Shown piece by piece: positions 1 to 10,726 of a stretch of 64,000 nt of DNA (position 1 is its first letter; each line of letters begins with the position of its first letter). Position numbers and translations under genes: made by a program. The notes below the pieces were generated by a model. That model made no database searches. It was not told the DNA's origin and was given only the letters and a program-made list of their open reading frames with translations. The stretch spans positions 1 through 64,000 of the forward strand of contig NZ_VCBC01000016.1 in assembly GCF_005843925.1 (NCBI RefSeq). Direction: 5' to 3'. The stretch comes from Thalassotalea litorea (GTDB lineage: Bacteria; Pseudomonadota; Gammaproteobacteria; Enterobacterales; Alteromonadaceae).

Positions 1-409
1 GCGCATTTTAGGGATTTTCAGCGCTGCGTCAACACCTAATTCAATAAAAATCGCAAAACAATGTTTGTTTGTTCAAAAATTCCCCAGCGCTAACTTTTTA
101 GCAACAGTGGCGCGTTATTCTATCTACATTTCACAGCGATGATGGTGTCAAATTAGCAATATCTTGTTGTATTAGCTTAGGGCTGCATTAGAAATCTTCT
201 TGTAAATAGCGGGTGTTCTTATATAAGCCGCAGGGTTTTATTCTTGGCTTATCGTTTAATTGTTCTGGTTTCATCGTTTTGTTTAGATCGTTTTAACTGA
301 TGCGATGATTTAACGGCTTTGGTGTTTTTGATAAAACTTTGGTATAAAAGGAGGGTAAAATTTTTGTGGCCTGTGACCAGGTCTTGAGTAAATAAGAAGA
401 AGCCTTCCT
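1..409. other. Left-edge non-coding stretch, AT-rich
   Basis: I see no convincing gene in these 409 bases. A weak promoter candidate for the downstream gene is TTGGTG (319-324), 18 bases, TATAAA (343-348). A purine-rich GGAGGG (350-355) is followed by a nine-codon GTG reading frame (366-395) that stops just before the DUF4124 gene. It could be a leader peptide, but nothing else supports it. Confidence 0.4.
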
Positions 410-835
410 ATGGATAGAAGAATTGTATTAATACCGGCATTGATGCTATTGGGTTCGATAGCGATACAAGCCAACGCAAAAGATGTGACTGTATATCGGT
501 GGGTCGATGAAAATGGCAATATTCATTACACCCAACATGAGCCTATCGATAATGAATATGCCGAAGTAAAAATAGAAACGCCTTATAATAAAGCGAAACC
601 GTCCTTGATGGATAAATCCATTGACACAAGCGTTAGCCAGAAAGTTGCCTCTGCTAAGCTCGCGAATCAGGCCGCGGAAAAATGTGCGAATGCGAAAAAT
701 AACCTTCGCGTATTAAACGATTTCCCGAAAGTGAAAGTAACCGAAGAAGATGGTAGCACTCGATTACTCACACCTGTGGAAAAACAACAACAACTTCGCA
801 TTGCAGAAAACGAAGTTGAAGTTTACTGCGATTAG
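410..835 (+). CDS. DUF4124 domain-containing exported protein
   Basis: This 141-residue protein begins with a signal peptide (about residues 1-23, a hydrophobic run ending in ANA). The segment YRWVDENGNIHYTQ directly after it is the signature of the DUF4124 family, short periplasmic or envelope proteins of gammaproteobacteria whose function is not established. The remainder is charged, lysine- and glutamate-rich, with two cysteines (one in the AEKCANAKN stretch, one near the C-terminus) that could form a disulfide. It converges with clpB, whose stop codon lies only 15 bases away, and I see no clear terminator between them. Start ATG 410 is preceded by a weak purine-rich AAGAAG. Confidence 0.8.
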   Translation: MDRRIVLIPALMLLGSIAIQANAKDVTVYRWVDENGNIHYTQHEPIDNEYAEVKIETPYNKAKPSLMDKSIDTSVSQKVASAKLANQAAEKCANAKNNLRVLNDFPKVKVTEEDGSTRLLTPVEKQQQLRIAENEVEVYCD

Positions 836-850
836 TCAAATCTAATCACT

Positions 851-3421
851 TTAGTGAATTGAGATTTCGCCCCCACTAACGTCAACAGTAATGCTCGCCC
901 CCGGAGCAAACTTACCTGCTAATATTTCCTGTGCTAACGGATTTTCAACGTTTTGTTGAATAGCCCGTTTTAAAGGTCGTGCGCCGAATACCGGATCAAA
1001 ACCGGCTTGTGCTATTTTGGCAATTGCATCAGGCGTAACCACAAGCGTTAACTGACGCTCTTCCAGACGCTTGGTCAACCGCTGTAATTGGATAGCAGCT
1101 ATCTGCGCTATTTGTTCAGCATCCAGTGGATGGAACACCACAGTTTCGTCAATTCGATTAATGAATTCAGGTTTAAAGTGTTGCCCCACGACCGCCATTA
1201 CGGTTGCTCGCAACTGTTCATAACTCGATTCGGTCGCCATTTCCTGAATCAGATCTGACCCCATATTCGACGTCATAATGATCACAGTATTACGAAAATC
1301 CACAGTTCGCCCTTGGCCATCGGTCAGTCGGCCGTCATCCAGCACCTGTAGCAATATGTTGAAAACTTCTGGGTGCGCTTTTTCTATTTCATCCAACAAA
1401 ATGACCGAATAAGGCTTGCGTCTGACCGCTTCCGTAAGATAACCGCCTTCCTCATACCCCACATACCCCGGAGGCGCGCCGATCAAACGGGCGACACTGT
1501 GCTTTTCCATAAACTCGGACATATCGATTCGAACCAACGCATCTTCGCTATCAAACATGAAGTTTGCTAACGCTTTGGTTAATTCCGTTTTACCGACACC
1601 GGTAGGTCCAAGAAACATAAAAGATCCAATAGGTTTATCGGGATCGGATAACCCGGCTCTTGAACGACGAATCGCATTGGATACTGCCGTCACCGCTTGC
1701 GTCTGACCAATGACTCGCTGTTGGATTTCTTCTTCCATCCTTAGCAACTTGTCCCGTTCGCCTTCCAGCATTTTAGCGATAGGGATACCCGTGGCCTTCG
1801 AAAGCACCTGCGCGATTTCAACATCGGTCACTTTATTTTTTAATAGTTGCATATCGACAACCGGATTTTCTTCTGCGTTTTCCAGTTGTTTGCTAAGGTC
1901 CGGGATCACACCATATTGCAGCTCAGCCATTCGTTCAAAATCGCCACTGCGTTGTGCTACCTCGAAATCTAATTTTGCTTGTTCTAGTTCGGCTTTGATA
2001 TTTTGGGTTCCATAGAGTGCAGCTTTTTCATTCTTCCAAACCTGCTCCAGTTCGTCATACTGAGTCTGATTTTCCTGAATCTCTTCCTCCAGTAACTGCA
2101 AACGTTTTAATGATGCATCATCCGTTTCTTTCTCAACAACTTTCTGTTCCAGCTTAAGTTGGATCAAGCGCCTTTCAATACGGTCTAAATCTTCCGGTTT
2201 AGAATCCATTTGCATACGGATACTCGATGCAGCCTCATCAATCAAATCGATGGCTTTATCTGGCAATTGACGGTCACTGATATAACGGTGCGATAGCGTT
2301 GCCGCAGAAACAATTGCAGGATCGGTTATTTCTACACTGTGGTGCAATTCATAACGCTCTTTCAGGCCACGCAAAATCGCCACGGTATCTTCGACGCTGG
2401 GTTCATCAACCAACACTTTTTGGAAACGGCGTTCCAGAGCAGCATCTTTTTCGATGTACTGACGATATTCATCTAATGTTGTTGCGCCAACGCAATGTAG
2501 ATCGCCACGTGCCAGCGCCGGTTTGAGCATATTACCAGCATCCATCGCGCCGTCTGTTTTACCCGCACCAACCATGGTATGCAGCTCATCGATAAATAGA
2601 ATGACCTGGCCTTCTTCTTTGGCTAGTTCGTTAAGCACCGCTTTTAAACGTTCTTCAAATTCACCCCGATATTTGGCGCCGGCAATTAGCGCCCCCATAT
2701 CAAGCGATAAGACTTGTTTATTCTTGAGACCTTCTGGCACTTCACCATTGATAATGCGTTGTGCCAACCCTTCAACGATCGCAGTTTTACCGACACCGGG
2801 CTGGCCAATCAACACGGGGTTATTCTTAGTTCGGCGCTGTAACACCTGCACGGTACGACGAATTTCCTCATCGCGGCCAATCACTGGATCCAGTTTGCCC
2901 TGCTCTGCTCGTTCAGTCAGGTTTACCGTATATTTGTCAAGCGCCTGACGGGTATCTTCCGCATTCGGATCGTTAACATTTTGACCACCACGCACTTGCT
3001 CTATCGCTTGCTTTAATAGTTTCTCTTTTAATCCCGACGATTTTAATAAACTTCCTAACGGGCCTTTATCTTCCAGCGCCGCCAATAAGAATGTTTCCGA
3101 TGAAATAAATTTATCTTTTTGCTTTTGCGCAAGTTTGTCACAGAGGTTTAGCAAGCTTGCCAGTTGATTCGAGACCTGAACATCACCACCACTGCCTTCC
3201 ACTTTTGGCAGCTCTGCTAGCATTTGATTTAGCTTGCTGCGCAGCGCGGTGACTTCTATCTGACACTGTTTAAGTATTGACGTTACAGAGCCATCACTTT
3301 GATTTAACAGTGCCAACATCAAGTGTATCGGCTCAATAAATTGATTGTCGTGACCAAGCGCCAATGATTGAGCATCGGCTAATGCTTGCTGAAATTTCTG
3401 AGTTAATTTATCCACTCGCAT
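851..3421 (-). CDS. clpB: ATP-dependent disaggregase ClpB
   Basis: ClpB is the Hsp100 chaperone that extracts polypeptides from aggregates together with DnaK. The 856-residue length is normal for the family. The N-terminal Clp-N repeats (about 1-145) are followed by the first AAA+ domain with Walker A GQPGVGKT near residue 206 and Walker [10 protein letters not shown]. Next comes the coiled-coil middle domain (about 400-525), then the second AAA+ domain with GPTGVGKT near residue 607 and [16 protein letters not shown] small C-terminal D2 domain ends the protein. Start ATG 3421 has a good GAGG ribosome site eight bases upstream. It lies downstream of pgeF on the same strand but behind a 380-base gap with its own promoter candidate. 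I found no clear sigma-32 consensus. Confidence 0.98.
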   Translation of the reverse strand: MRVDKLTQKFQQALADAQSLALGHDNQFIEPIHLMLALLNQSDGSVTSILKQCQIEVTALRSKLNQMLAELPKVEGSGGDVQVSNQLASLLNLCDKLAQKQKDKFISSETFLLAALEDKGPLGSLLKSSGLKEKLLKQAIEQVRGGQNVNDPNAEDTRQALDKYTVNLTERAEQGKLDPVIGRDEEIRRTVQVLQRRTKNNPVLIGQPGVGKTAIVEGLAQRIINGEVPEGLKNKQVLSLDMGALIAGAKYRGEFEERLKAVLNELAKEEGQVILFIDELHTMVGAGKTDGAMDAGNMLKPALARGDLHCVGATTLDEYRQYIEKDAALERRFQKVLVDEPSVEDTVAILRGLKERYELHHSVEITDPAIVSAATLSHRYISDRQLPDKAIDLIDEAASSIRMQMDSKPEDLDRIERRLIQLKLEQKVVEKETDDASLKRLQLLEEEIQENQTQYDELEQVWKNEKAALYGTQNIKAELEQAKLDFEVAQRSGDFERMAELQYGVIPDLSKQLENAEENPVVDMQLLKNKVTDVEIAQVLSKATGIPIAKMLEGERDKLLRMEEEIQQRVIGQTQAVTAVSNAIRRSRAGLSDPDKPIGSFMFLGPTGVGKTELTKALANFMFDSEDALVRIDMSEFMEKHSVARLIGAPPGYVGYEEGGYLTEAVRRKPYSVILLDEIEKAHPEVFNILLQVLDDGRLTDGQGRTVDFRNTVIIMTSNMGSDLIQEMATESSYEQLRATVMAVVGQHFKPEFINRIDETVVFHPLDAEQIAQIAAIQLQRLTKRLEERQLTLVVTPDAIAKIAQAGFDPVFGARPLKRAIQQNVENPLAQEILAGKFAPGASITVDVSGGEISIH

Positions 3422-3487
3422 TTATCAATCCTCTTTGAAATTCTCGTTATCCACACTCATTATGTGGTTTTGTTACGTTATATTGTT

Positions 3488-3516
3488 TAAATAAGAACCA
3501 CAGACGGAAAATTCAA
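3488..3516 (-). promoter_or_regulatory. Putative sigma-70 promoter of clpB
   Basis: Reading the minus strand, TTGAAT (3516-3511) is followed after exactly 17 bases by TATTTA (3493-3488), about 67 bases before the clpB start codon. This is a reasonable housekeeping promoter. It does not resemble the heat-shock consensus CTTGAAA-N13-CCCCAT. Confidence 0.35.
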
Positions 3517-3540
3517 TAGTAAGTTAAAAAATAATTAGCA

Positions 3541-3626
3541 GCATTTTACTAAAATGCTGCTGCCACAGAGGTAGACGGCGTCGAGGAAGAAAACGATTTT
3601 GTTGCGACTCGTTTTCGGTGGGAGCT
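3541..3626. repeat. 86-bp direct repeat, copy 1
   Basis: This 86-base unit recurs at 3698-3783 with a single mismatch. It starts with an inverted repeat GCATTTTA-C-TAAAATGC, which in this copy extends to 12 paired bases with the flanking AGCA/TGCT. It also contains a second inverted repeat, GAAAACGA and TCGTTTTC separated by 12 bases. It lies between pgeF and clpB, both read leftwards. Confidence 0.85.
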
Positions 3627-3697
3627 ACCGCGGTGGATACTGACCTGCACTTTATTGCTTATGCACTCAAACCTACAAAACATTCACTATCATTGTC

Positions 3698-3783
3698 GCA
3701 TTTTACCAAAATGCTGCTGCCACAGAGGTAGACGGCGTCGAGGAAGAAAACGATTTTGTTGCGACTCGTTTTCGGTGGGAGCT
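3698..3783. repeat. 86-bp direct repeat, copy 2
   Basis: This copy begins 157 bases after copy 1 and ends 20 bases from the pgeF stop codon. It has C in place of T at the loop of the first hairpin. Read leftwards from pgeF, the GAAAACGA/TCGTTTTC hairpin is followed by a pyrimidine-rich run, so the unit may double as the pgeF terminator. Confidence 0.85.
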
Positions 3784-3803
3784 CTCGCGAAGAGGAAACG
3801 TGG

Positions 3804-4595
3804 CTATTGCGTTACGCTACCCGCAAGCGAATTTTTCATGATCACCGTTGCCATGCGGCCCGTTCGGCCATCTCGGCGGTAAGAGAAAAACTCATTTGGA
3901 TTAGAGACTGTGCAATAAGAGCTTTGGTAAATATTCACAACACCCAATTGTCGCAAGGCGTTTGTCGCCAACCGCGGTAAATCGGCGATAAATTTACCTG
4001 GCGCTGAGTTTTTGAAACAAGCACCATTATCGGCACTGAGTTCCATAAACTGCTCGCGTACCTCGCTACCCACTTCAAACGCTTGATTACCGATGCAAGG
4101 ACCTAACCAAGCATGGATATTTCGTGATTGGCAGGAAAACTTCGTCACGGTATTTTCGACAATACCGGATGCTAATGGGCGCCAGCCGGCATGAATGGCG
4201 GCAATTTCAGTCTCATATTCGGAACTATGTTCTGAAGCTAATAGAATGGGTAAGCAATCGGCGGTTAGAACGGCGATGGGTTGATTGGCCATCCGTGTAA
4301 AGACAGCATCCGCAGTAATCGCGTTAGGGCTATATGACGTGAGCTCATGAACATGGTTACCATGCACCTGATTTAACCATTGAATCGGCTGTTCATCAAA
4401 ATACCCGGACAGTTGCTGACGGTTTTGTTCGACATGAGAGGGGTGATCGCCAACATGGTCGCCGCAATTAAAAGACCCAAAGGGAGCATCGCTGTGCCCC
4501 CCTAGTCGTGTTGTGCTGACCGCTTTAATTAAGCGTTGTTGACCATCATTAACCGAAAATACCGGCTCAAGATTATGTTCTTTAACAAACACCAC
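3804..4595 (-). CDS. pgeF: Peptidoglycan editing factor / multicopper oxidase-fold protein PgeF (YfiH)
   Basis: A 263-residue member of the YfiH/PgeF (DUF152) family. In E. coli the family prevents misincorporation of serine for alanine in peptidoglycan precursors, and homologues have purine nucleoside phosphorylase or laccase activity. The metal-site residues are visible: His in NQVHGNHVHEL, Cys in TADCLPIL and His in AAIHAGWRPL. The N-terminal segment VSTTRLGGHSDAPFGSFN is also typical. The reading frame starts with two adjacent GTG codons. A GAGGGAG ribosome site fits the second slightly better, so the true start may be 4592. It lies 19 bases behind rluD and is probably co-transcribed with it, the usual gammaproteobacterial arrangement. 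Confidence 0.93.
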   Translation of the reverse strand: MVFVKEHNLEPVFSVNDGQQRLIKAVSTTRLGGHSDAPFGSFNCGDHVGDHPSHVEQNRQQLSGYFDEQPIQWLNQVHGNHVHELTSYSPNAITADAVFTRMANQPIAVLTADCLPILLASEHSSEYETEIAAIHAGWRPLASGIVENTVTKFSCQSRNIHAWLGPCIGNQAFEVGSEVREQFMELSADNGACFKNSAPGKFIADLPRLATNALRQLGVVNIYQSSYCTVSNPNEFFSYRRDGRTGRMATVIMKNSLAGSVTQ

Positions 4596-4614
4596 CCGCT
4601 CCCTCTAGCAGTGA

Positions 4615-5589
4615 CTAATAGTCTTCCACCATATTCTGCTGCGCGTCTAAATGCAACGCATCGGCAATCGCCTGCATATCATCGGGAACCGGCGCATGCC
4701 AGGTCATCAACTCACCACTAACCGGATGATACAAAGATAGCATCGTCGCATGGAGTGCCTGACGTTTGAAATTGCGGAGCATATCCCTTAATTCATCGCT
4801 GGCATTTTTCGGTGGTCTTGGACGCCCGCCGTATACCGGATCACCAACCAATGGATGGGTAATATGCGCCATATGCACACGAATTTGATGGGTACGACCG
4901 GTTTCCAGTCGCAATCGTAAACGGGTATGTAAACGATACTTTTCGGCGACACGGTAATGAGTCACCGATGGACGCCCTGAGTGGGTCACTGCCATATGTG
5001 TACGTTTCGTGGCATGGCGACCTATCGGCTCATCAACAATACCACCTGCGGTCATAATGCCATTGGCAATCGCTTCATATTCGCGGGTAATTTCCCGGTG
5101 CTGCAAAGCGTCGACTAAATTCGTTTGCGCAGCTATCGACTTAGCGACAACCATTAGACCCGTGGTGTCTTTGTCCAAACGGTGCACAATTCCGGCCCGA
5201 GGTAAATTTTCCTGATCTGGGTTGTGATGCAGCAAGGCATTTAAGACGGTACCATCCGGATTTCCTGCACCGGGATGTACCACTAGACCCGCGGGTTTAT
5301 TGATTACCAGGATATCGTCATCTTCGTAAACAATATTTAACTCGATGTCTTGTGGCTCATAATGAACTTCAGCCTCAACTTCCGCGTCAAGGTTTATCAC
5401 CTCTCCACCATACATTTTTTCTCGAGCTTTTGTGGTAACCTGCCCGTTAACACTGACATTTCCAGACAGGATCCAATCTTTTAGTCGGGATCTGGAAAAA
5501 TCCGGGAACATTTGGGCAATTGTTTGATCTAAACGTTTACCTAAGCAGGAATCGGGAACCGTTTCCTCTATTTGTATTTTCTCAGCCAT
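4615..5589 (-). CDS. rluD: 23S rRNA pseudouridine(1911/1915/1917) synthase RluD
   Basis: RluD makes the conserved pseudouridines in helix 69 of 23S rRNA. The 324-residue protein has an N-terminal S4 RNA-binding domain (about 15-75). The pseudouridine synthase catalytic motif HRLDKDTTG places the nucleophilic aspartate at residue 139, as in E. coli RluD. Other family hallmarks are VINKPAGLVVHPG and LETGRTHQIRVHM. It is divergent from bamD, with 131 bases between the start codons, and pgeF follows 19 bases downstream. This rluD/bamD divergence is conserved in many gammaproteobacteria. The product is cytoplasmic. Confidence 0.97.
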   Translation of the reverse strand: MAEKIQIEETVPDSCLGKRLDQTIAQMFPDFSRSRLKDWILSGNVSVNGQVTTKAREKMYGGEVINLDAEVEAEVHYEPQDIELNIVYEDDDILVINKPAGLVVHPGAGNPDGTVLNALLHHNPDQENLPRAGIVHRLDKDTTGLMVVAKSIAAQTNLVDALQHREITREYEAIANGIMTAGGIVDEPIGRHATKRTHMAVTHSGRPSVTHYRVAEKYRLHTRLRLRLETGRTHQIRVHMAHITHPLVGDPVYGGRPRPPKNASDELRDMLRNFKRQALHATMLSLYHPVSGELMTWHAPVPDDMQAIADALHLDAQQNMVEDY

Positions 5590-5720
5590 TAAGGTCTCTA
5601 TGAATTAGCACTGTGCAATACAGATAAGCTGGGTTAGAATGCAATAACCTTTATTTTACCCGCTTTGTGTCGGGCTTTCATAATTATTTTAACTGGGTAT
5701 TAGCCAGACGCGGAAAACCT

Positions 5721-6485
5721 ATGCAGAAGTTAGCTTTAAAAACAATATTATTAACAGTAGTCGTTGGAGTGGCCGGTTGCTCATCGGCACCTAAAGAAAT
5801 TCAAAAAGTTCCAGACAAATCCGCTCAGGCACTTTATCTTGATGCAAAAGGTGCTCTTGATAACGGTTTATATCAAAAAGCCATTCCGATTTTATCGGCA
5901 ATCGATTCTCGTTACCCCTTTGGTGCAGTATCGCATCAGGTACAACTGGATTTGATTTACAGTTACTACAAGACTGGCGATTCGGCTCAGGGCATTGCCC
6001 TAGTGGATCGTTTTTTGCGATTAAACCCCGGACACCAGAACGTTGATTATGTGCATTATATGCGCGGCTTAATTAACTTGTCTGAAGAAGAAAACCTATT
6101 CCAGCAAATGGCTGGCATTAACCGAAGTGACCGCGATCCAAGCCATGCTCGCGACGCGTTTAAAGATTTCAAAACAGTAATGACTCAGTATCCTGACAGT
6201 AAATATGCTGCGGATTCTCGAGCGCGAATGATTGCTATTAAAGGTCGCCTTGCGGATTATGAATTGTCGGCAGCGAAATTCTTTATGGAACGTCAAGCCT
6301 ACGCAGCAGCCGCTAATCGTGGTCGTTACATCGTTGAATATTTTGCACCGAGCGCCCAGGTTGAAGATGCTTTGGTGATCATGATTGAATGTTATCAGAA
6401 GTTAGGGTTATCGGATTTAGAACGTAATGCAAAACAGGTTCTTGCGTTAAACTATCCAAACAATGCAATGGTGAAGAATCTATAA
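5721..6485 (+). CDS. bamD: Outer membrane assembly lipoprotein BamD (YfiO/ComL)
   Basis: BamD is the essential lipoprotein of the BAM complex that inserts beta-barrel proteins into the outer membrane. I place the start at ATG 5721, giving 254 residues. An upstream in-frame start at 5667 would add 18 residues in front of an otherwise ideal lipoprotein signal (MQKLALKTILLTVVVGVAGC), with the lipid-bearing cysteine in the VAGC box. The mature part is made of TPR-like helices, with the segments ALYLDAKGALDNGLYQKA and MTQYPDSKYAADSRARM characteristic of the family. The acylation depends on Lgt and LspA, both encoded in this window. A strong hairpin terminator follows. Confidence 0.95.
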   Translation: MQKLALKTILLTVVVGVAGCSSAPKEIQKVPDKSAQALYLDAKGALDNGLYQKAIPILSAIDSRYPFGAVSHQVQLDLIYSYYKTGDSAQGIALVDRFLRLNPGHQNVDYVHYMRGLINLSEEENLFQQMAGINRSDRDPSHARDAFKDFKTVMTQYPDSKYAADSRARMIAIKGRLADYELSAAKFFMERQAYAAAANRGRYIVEYFAPSAQVEDALVIMIECYQKLGLSDLERNAKQVLALNYPNNAMVKNL

Positions 6486-6541
6486 CTGAATAGCCTTTAG
6501 CAGGTGTTGAGTATTTAAAGTACCACCTTGCGTGATTGAAC

Positions 6542-6569
6542 AAAAAAGCCGGGATATCCCGGCTTTTCT
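6542..6569. terminator. Bidirectional terminator between bamD and glnB
   Basis: The perfect palindrome GCCGGGATATCCCGGC (6548-6563) is flanked by a run of six A on the left and a T-rich run on the right. It can therefore terminate bamD rightwards and glnB leftwards. Confidence 0.9.
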
Positions 6570-6590
6570 TTATGCAAAATTAACACAGCA

Positions 6591-7381
<791 letters not shown>

Positions 7382-7666
7382 ATGTTAAGTAAAGTTACCT
7401 TAATCCTTGTTCTTTTATTTTCAGTTTCGGCATGCAGCTATTTTGAAGGCAGCGAGCGAAAATCCGATGATTTCAATTTTGATCAAGATATGGTCACCGG
7501 AATACGGTTGGTTGAGTGCACGGAGCAAGATGACGCTGGTTTTTGCGTTTCGGCACAATGCGATGCCGACGATCTCGACAATTGTGAACAATGGCTGCAA
7601 CAGTGCAAAGACCAAGACTTACAAAGCAAAGGCAATAAAGAGTCGGCAAATTGCATGAGTCGTTAA
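7382..7666 (+). CDS. Small hypothetical lipoprotein
   Basis: A 94-residue protein with a clear lipoprotein signal: MLSKVTLILVLLFSVSAC, lipobox VSAC with the acylated cysteine at residue 18. The mature part is short, acidic and rich in cysteine (six after the lipobox) and glutamine. This suggests disulfides in the periplasm. I do not recognise the family. Start ATG 7382 follows a strong GGAGG eight bases upstream. nadE begins 74 bases downstream on the same strand, possibly from the same transcript, but nothing suggests a functional link. Confidence 0.75.
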   Translation: MLSKVTLILVLLFSVSACSYFEGSERKSDDFNFDQDMVTGIRLVECTEQDDAGFCVSAQCDADDLDNCEQWLQQCKDQDLQSKGNKESANCMSR

Positions 7667-7740
7667 ATGCAATGCACATATAGTCACTGGCCAATAACAT
7701 TGATAAACTAGAGTTTTTACTGCATTTTTTGAGGTTTACC

Positions 7741-8571
7741 ATGGATCGCCAGGCAATCATTGATGAGATGAAAGTGTTACCAGAAATCGACACACAATTT
7801 GAAATCACTCGACGAGTGAACTTTATCAAGGAACAATTGGTTAAATCTGGCCTTAATCATTTGATCCTTGGAATTAGTGGTGGCGTTGATTCATCAACCT
7901 GTGGACGGCTCGCACAACTTGCCGTTAACGAGCTAAATCAAGAGCATGGTGGTGGTTATAAATTTATCGCCGTAAGATTGCCTTATAACGTACAAGCTGA
8001 TGAAGACGATGCGCAACTGGCGCTAACCTTTATTGAGCCAAGCGAAACCTTAACCACAAATATTATGGCAGGTGCTGAAGGTATCCATGAAGAAGCCGTC
8101 ACTGTGTTAGAGCAATCGGGTTTGTTAAATGCGGATAATAATCGCCTGGATTTTTCAAAAGGCAATGTCAAAGCCCGGGCTCGCATGGTAATGCAGTATC
8201 ATCTGGCGGGGATTTTAGGTGGATTAGTGATTGGTACTGATCACAGCGCCGAAAACATTACTGGGTTTTTCACCAAGTGGGGTGATGGTGCTTGTGACTT
8301 AATCCCATTATTTGGTTTGAGCAAACGCCAGGTTAGACAATTGGCCACAGCACTGGGTGCTCCCGAGAAGTTAATTGTTAAGGCCCCAACCGCGGATTTA
8401 GAAGAACTGGAACCGGGTAAAACCGATGAAGACGCACTGGGTCTGACCTATGACAATATCGATGATTTTCTTGAAGGCCGAGCCGTTTCGCCCGAAATAG
8501 AAAAAACGCTGATTGATATCTATTTGCGCACCCAACATAAGCGTCAACCTATCCCCTGCATCTACGATTAA
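7741..8571 (+). CDS. nadE: Ammonia-dependent NAD synthetase NadE
   Basis: NadE amidates nicotinic acid adenine dinucleotide to NAD with ATP and ammonia, the last step of NAD synthesis. With ATG 7741 as start (GAGG six bases upstream; a TTG four codons earlier is rejected) the protein has 276 residues, as in E. coli. The ATP-pyrophosphatase P-loop SGGVDS lies at residues 46-51. [20 protein letters not shown] and [17 protein letters not shown] are family signatures. No glutaminase domain is present, so it uses free ammonia. A strong terminator follows immediately. Confidence 0.97.
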   Translation: MDRQAIIDEMKVLPEIDTQFEITRRVNFIKEQLVKSGLNHLILGISGGVDSSTCGRLAQLAVNELNQEHGGGYKFIAVRLPYNVQADEDDAQLALTFIEPSETLTTNIMAGAEGIHEEAVTVLEQSGLLNADNNRLDFSKGNVKARARMVMQYHLAGILGGLVIGTDHSAENITGFFTKWGDGACDLIPLFGLSKRQVRQLATALGAPEKLIVKAPTADLEELEPGKTDEDALGLTYDNIDDFLEGRAVSPEIEKTLIDIYLRTQHKRQPIPCIYD

Positions 8572-8583
8572 TGCACCGTTAAC

Positions 8584-8614
8584 CAAAAAAAGCCGCGTTT
8601 ATCGCGGCTTTTTT
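8584..8614. terminator. Terminator between nadE and the pilin island
   Basis: A run of seven A, stem GCCGCG (8592-8597), loop TTTAT, stem CGCGGC (8603-8608) and a T run. It works for nadE rightwards and, by symmetry, for the pilin operon whose last gene ends at 8636. Confidence 0.9.
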
Positions 8615-8635
8615 ACTTATAAAGTGACCTAATCA

Positions 8636-10717
8636 CTAGGTTCCCGGGCAGCTAGCATTGTGTGCTACAACATGCAGATCCAACTGATAATCCCCTAATA
8701 CCAGCGAAGACAAGACTACTGCAGTAGAGCCCCTGTTTACATCAACAATCACGTTATCTGCCGCAGCGTTAACCGCACTGACATCTGTTAAGCAAACTTG
8801 AGGCTGATTCCCGCCATTGCCAGAGGCAATGTTGATGCTCAGGTTGCCAGTAAAACTTTCGGTTAAATCAACAGGACTCGTTCTACAGGTATAGGTATCA
8901 AAACCAGACGAGATGCTACAAGTACCATTAGTTGAGTCCGCAAACACCGCTTCGAGGTAACTAAAGCTCGTGGCGGTGGTAATATTGCCACTAAATGTCA
9001 CCTCACCATAAACTGAATAATCCACAGCAGAACAATCAAAGCTATCCAAGTTGCTGTCAGAGCTAACACTCGTTAAAAACTGACGGTTGCGATCGCAGGT
9101 AAATACGCCGGCATTGTCATCGAACTCAATATAACCATCCCAACCATTGCCCCAGTCATAAACATCACAGCTGTATTGAAGCTGATACCCATCGAGAACC
9201 GTTGTAAAGCCTTGATAATGGCAATTATCGGCACCGTCAGAGGTATTGGCATCGGGGTTGAACTTAGTTAACGGGTGTGTCGTGTCAATATTCGCGATAA
9301 AACTGACTTCATGACGCATCGCCGGTGGATCACTGGGGTCAAATGGGCAATACGGATCCATTTGATATCCAAATGCATTCATTTTGGTTGCATCAATAAA
9401 GCTGGAGTTGGTATTTAAACAGAAAAAATCTGTCGGAACACCGGCAAATAATTTTCCTGGCTCGCCATTGATGTAACTATCTGCTCGCACCATAATATTT
9501 TCAAGCATGCACAATTCACCCTGGTTACTTCCCGGTGCCATGTCTGAAACCACAAAGTCATGAGATGCTTGTCCCTCTGCAGGTAACTTCAAAGCATCGG
9601 AGACGCCAACTGAATAGTATATGGTGTCACCGCTTAAATCCGTGATCGGGTTACCATTAGAAGTTGCAAAAGCCATGCCCCGATAGACGCGTCGCGCGGC
9701 AATTCTCGGGTCGGCAAACGCATCTAGGGAAGTGGGATCCCCCTGACATATTTTGTCGCGCTGGCTAATACCATCCGCTAACATCACACCAATATTGCCG
9801 TGCCATCCACCACCAAGATAGCAGGTGTAATCAAAATAATGATAATCACCATTCGCGGTTAGGGTTGCAGTTGCCGTTGAGTCATCAATTTGCAATGCTT
9901 GCGGGTTGCCATCTGCATCCAATCCATTTGTATAGTACCGCTGACAGTAAGCGGCATCCGAGGCTTTTATGTAAACATCACCCGGTTTCAAATTATTTTG
10001 TGTAGAAGTATCAATGTACACTTTGCCGGATATTTCAACAAAACCTGTGCAAGGCAAGGTCGAGCGTTGACCATCGCTATCTAGTTCACAAGCATCTTCT
10101 AAAGTGAGAACCACATCATCTCCAGCTTTGTCACCGTTGGTCAGACGCAAATCACCATCGCCTCGATCTAATAATCCGGTTAGATCGCCATTACTGCTAG
10201 TGTCTACCTGATCACCGGCTTCAACTTGGCCGGCACCTAAAACGGCTCGTCCAGTCGCCGAGCGCACCAAAGGATCATTGCTTAAGTCCATACCAAGCTG
10301 ACCGGTCAATGATGGGGATTCAAACCCGAGTTCCGTCTCCAGAACAACCTGTTCGGTCTCACCGGCACTGCTCTCCCAGCTGACCATCACCGTAATGTTT
10401 TTTGTATCAGCACTTTCACTGATGTCTTCTTGACGGGTAAATTGCGCATTATTACCGGTAATATTGGTCTGATTACTGTAACCAGTGGTGGCCGTGAATA
10501 AGGTATTAAATTCATCAGCATCGCTGGCTAACGTCGTGTAATTTCGCATCTGCTCAAGGCGCTGCTGCGCTAACGCGATCGCTTCTGCTCGCGCTTTATT
10601 GTCATTGCTATCTTCAATGATTTCAGATTGAAACGCCGCTACGGCTAATAACCCTACTGCTAAGATCGCCAATGCAATCAGAACTTCAACTAAGCCAAAT
10701 CCTTTAATTCTTTTCAC
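8636..10717 (-). CDS. PilV-like minor pilin with large cysteine-rich C-terminal region, copy 1
   Basis: A 693-residue prepilin-type protein. The N-terminus MKRIKG|FGLVEVLIALAI has a type III leader with cleavage after Gly6 and Glu at +5. The next ~120 residues match PilV/T4P modification proteins (ARAEAIALAQQRLEQMRNY). The remaining ~550 residues are far beyond normal PilV size. They hold about 15-16 cysteines and a repeated pattern in which a Y-x-C segment is followed by an aromatic residue and G-x-(I/L): YTCYLGGGWHGNIGV, YSCDVYDWGNGWDGYIEF and YTCRTSPVDLTESFTGNLSI. This suggests several disulfide-bonded beta domains. It is last in the operon fimT-pilW-pilX-pilV and a clear paralogue of the protein at 14128-16188. 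An adhesive tip role is inferred, not shown. Confidence 0.8.
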   Translation of the reverse strand: MKRIKGFGLVEVLIALAILAVGLLAVAAFQSEIIEDSNDNKARAEAIALAQQRLEQMRNYTTLASDADEFNTLFTATTGYSNQTNITGNNAQFTRQEDISESADTKNITVMVSWESSAGETEQVVLETELGFESPSLTGQLGMDLSNDPLVRSATGRAVLGAGQVEAGDQVDTSSNGDLTGLLDRGDGDLRLTNGDKAGDDVVLTLEDACELDSDGQRSTLPCTGFVEISGKVYIDTSTQNNLKPGDVYIKASDAAYCQRYYTNGLDADGNPQALQIDDSTATATLTANGDYHYFDYTCYLGGGWHGNIGVMLADGISQRDKICQGDPTSLDAFADPRIAARRVYRGMAFATSNGNPITDLSGDTIYYSVGVSDALKLPAEGQASHDFVVSDMAPGSNQGELCMLENIMVRADSYINGEPGKLFAGVPTDFFCLNTNSSFIDATKMNAFGYQMDPYCPFDPSDPPAMRHEVSFIANIDTTHPLTKFNPDANTSDGADNCHYQGFTTVLDGYQLQYSCDVYDWGNGWDGYIEFDDNAGVFTCDRNRQFLTSVSSDSNLDSFDCSAVDYSVYGEVTFSGNITTATSFSYLEAVFADSTNGTCSISSGFDTYTCRTSPVDLTESFTGNLSINIASGNGGNQPQVCLTDVSAVNAAADNVIVDVNRGSTAVVLSSLVLGDYQLDLHVVAHNASCPGT

Positions 10718-10726
10718 CGCTCTCTC

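Noticed and set aside
366..395. Nine-codon leader peptide before the DUF4124 gene
   Set aside because: GTG start with distant GGAGGG only; no regulatory codon run or hairpin to make it convincing.
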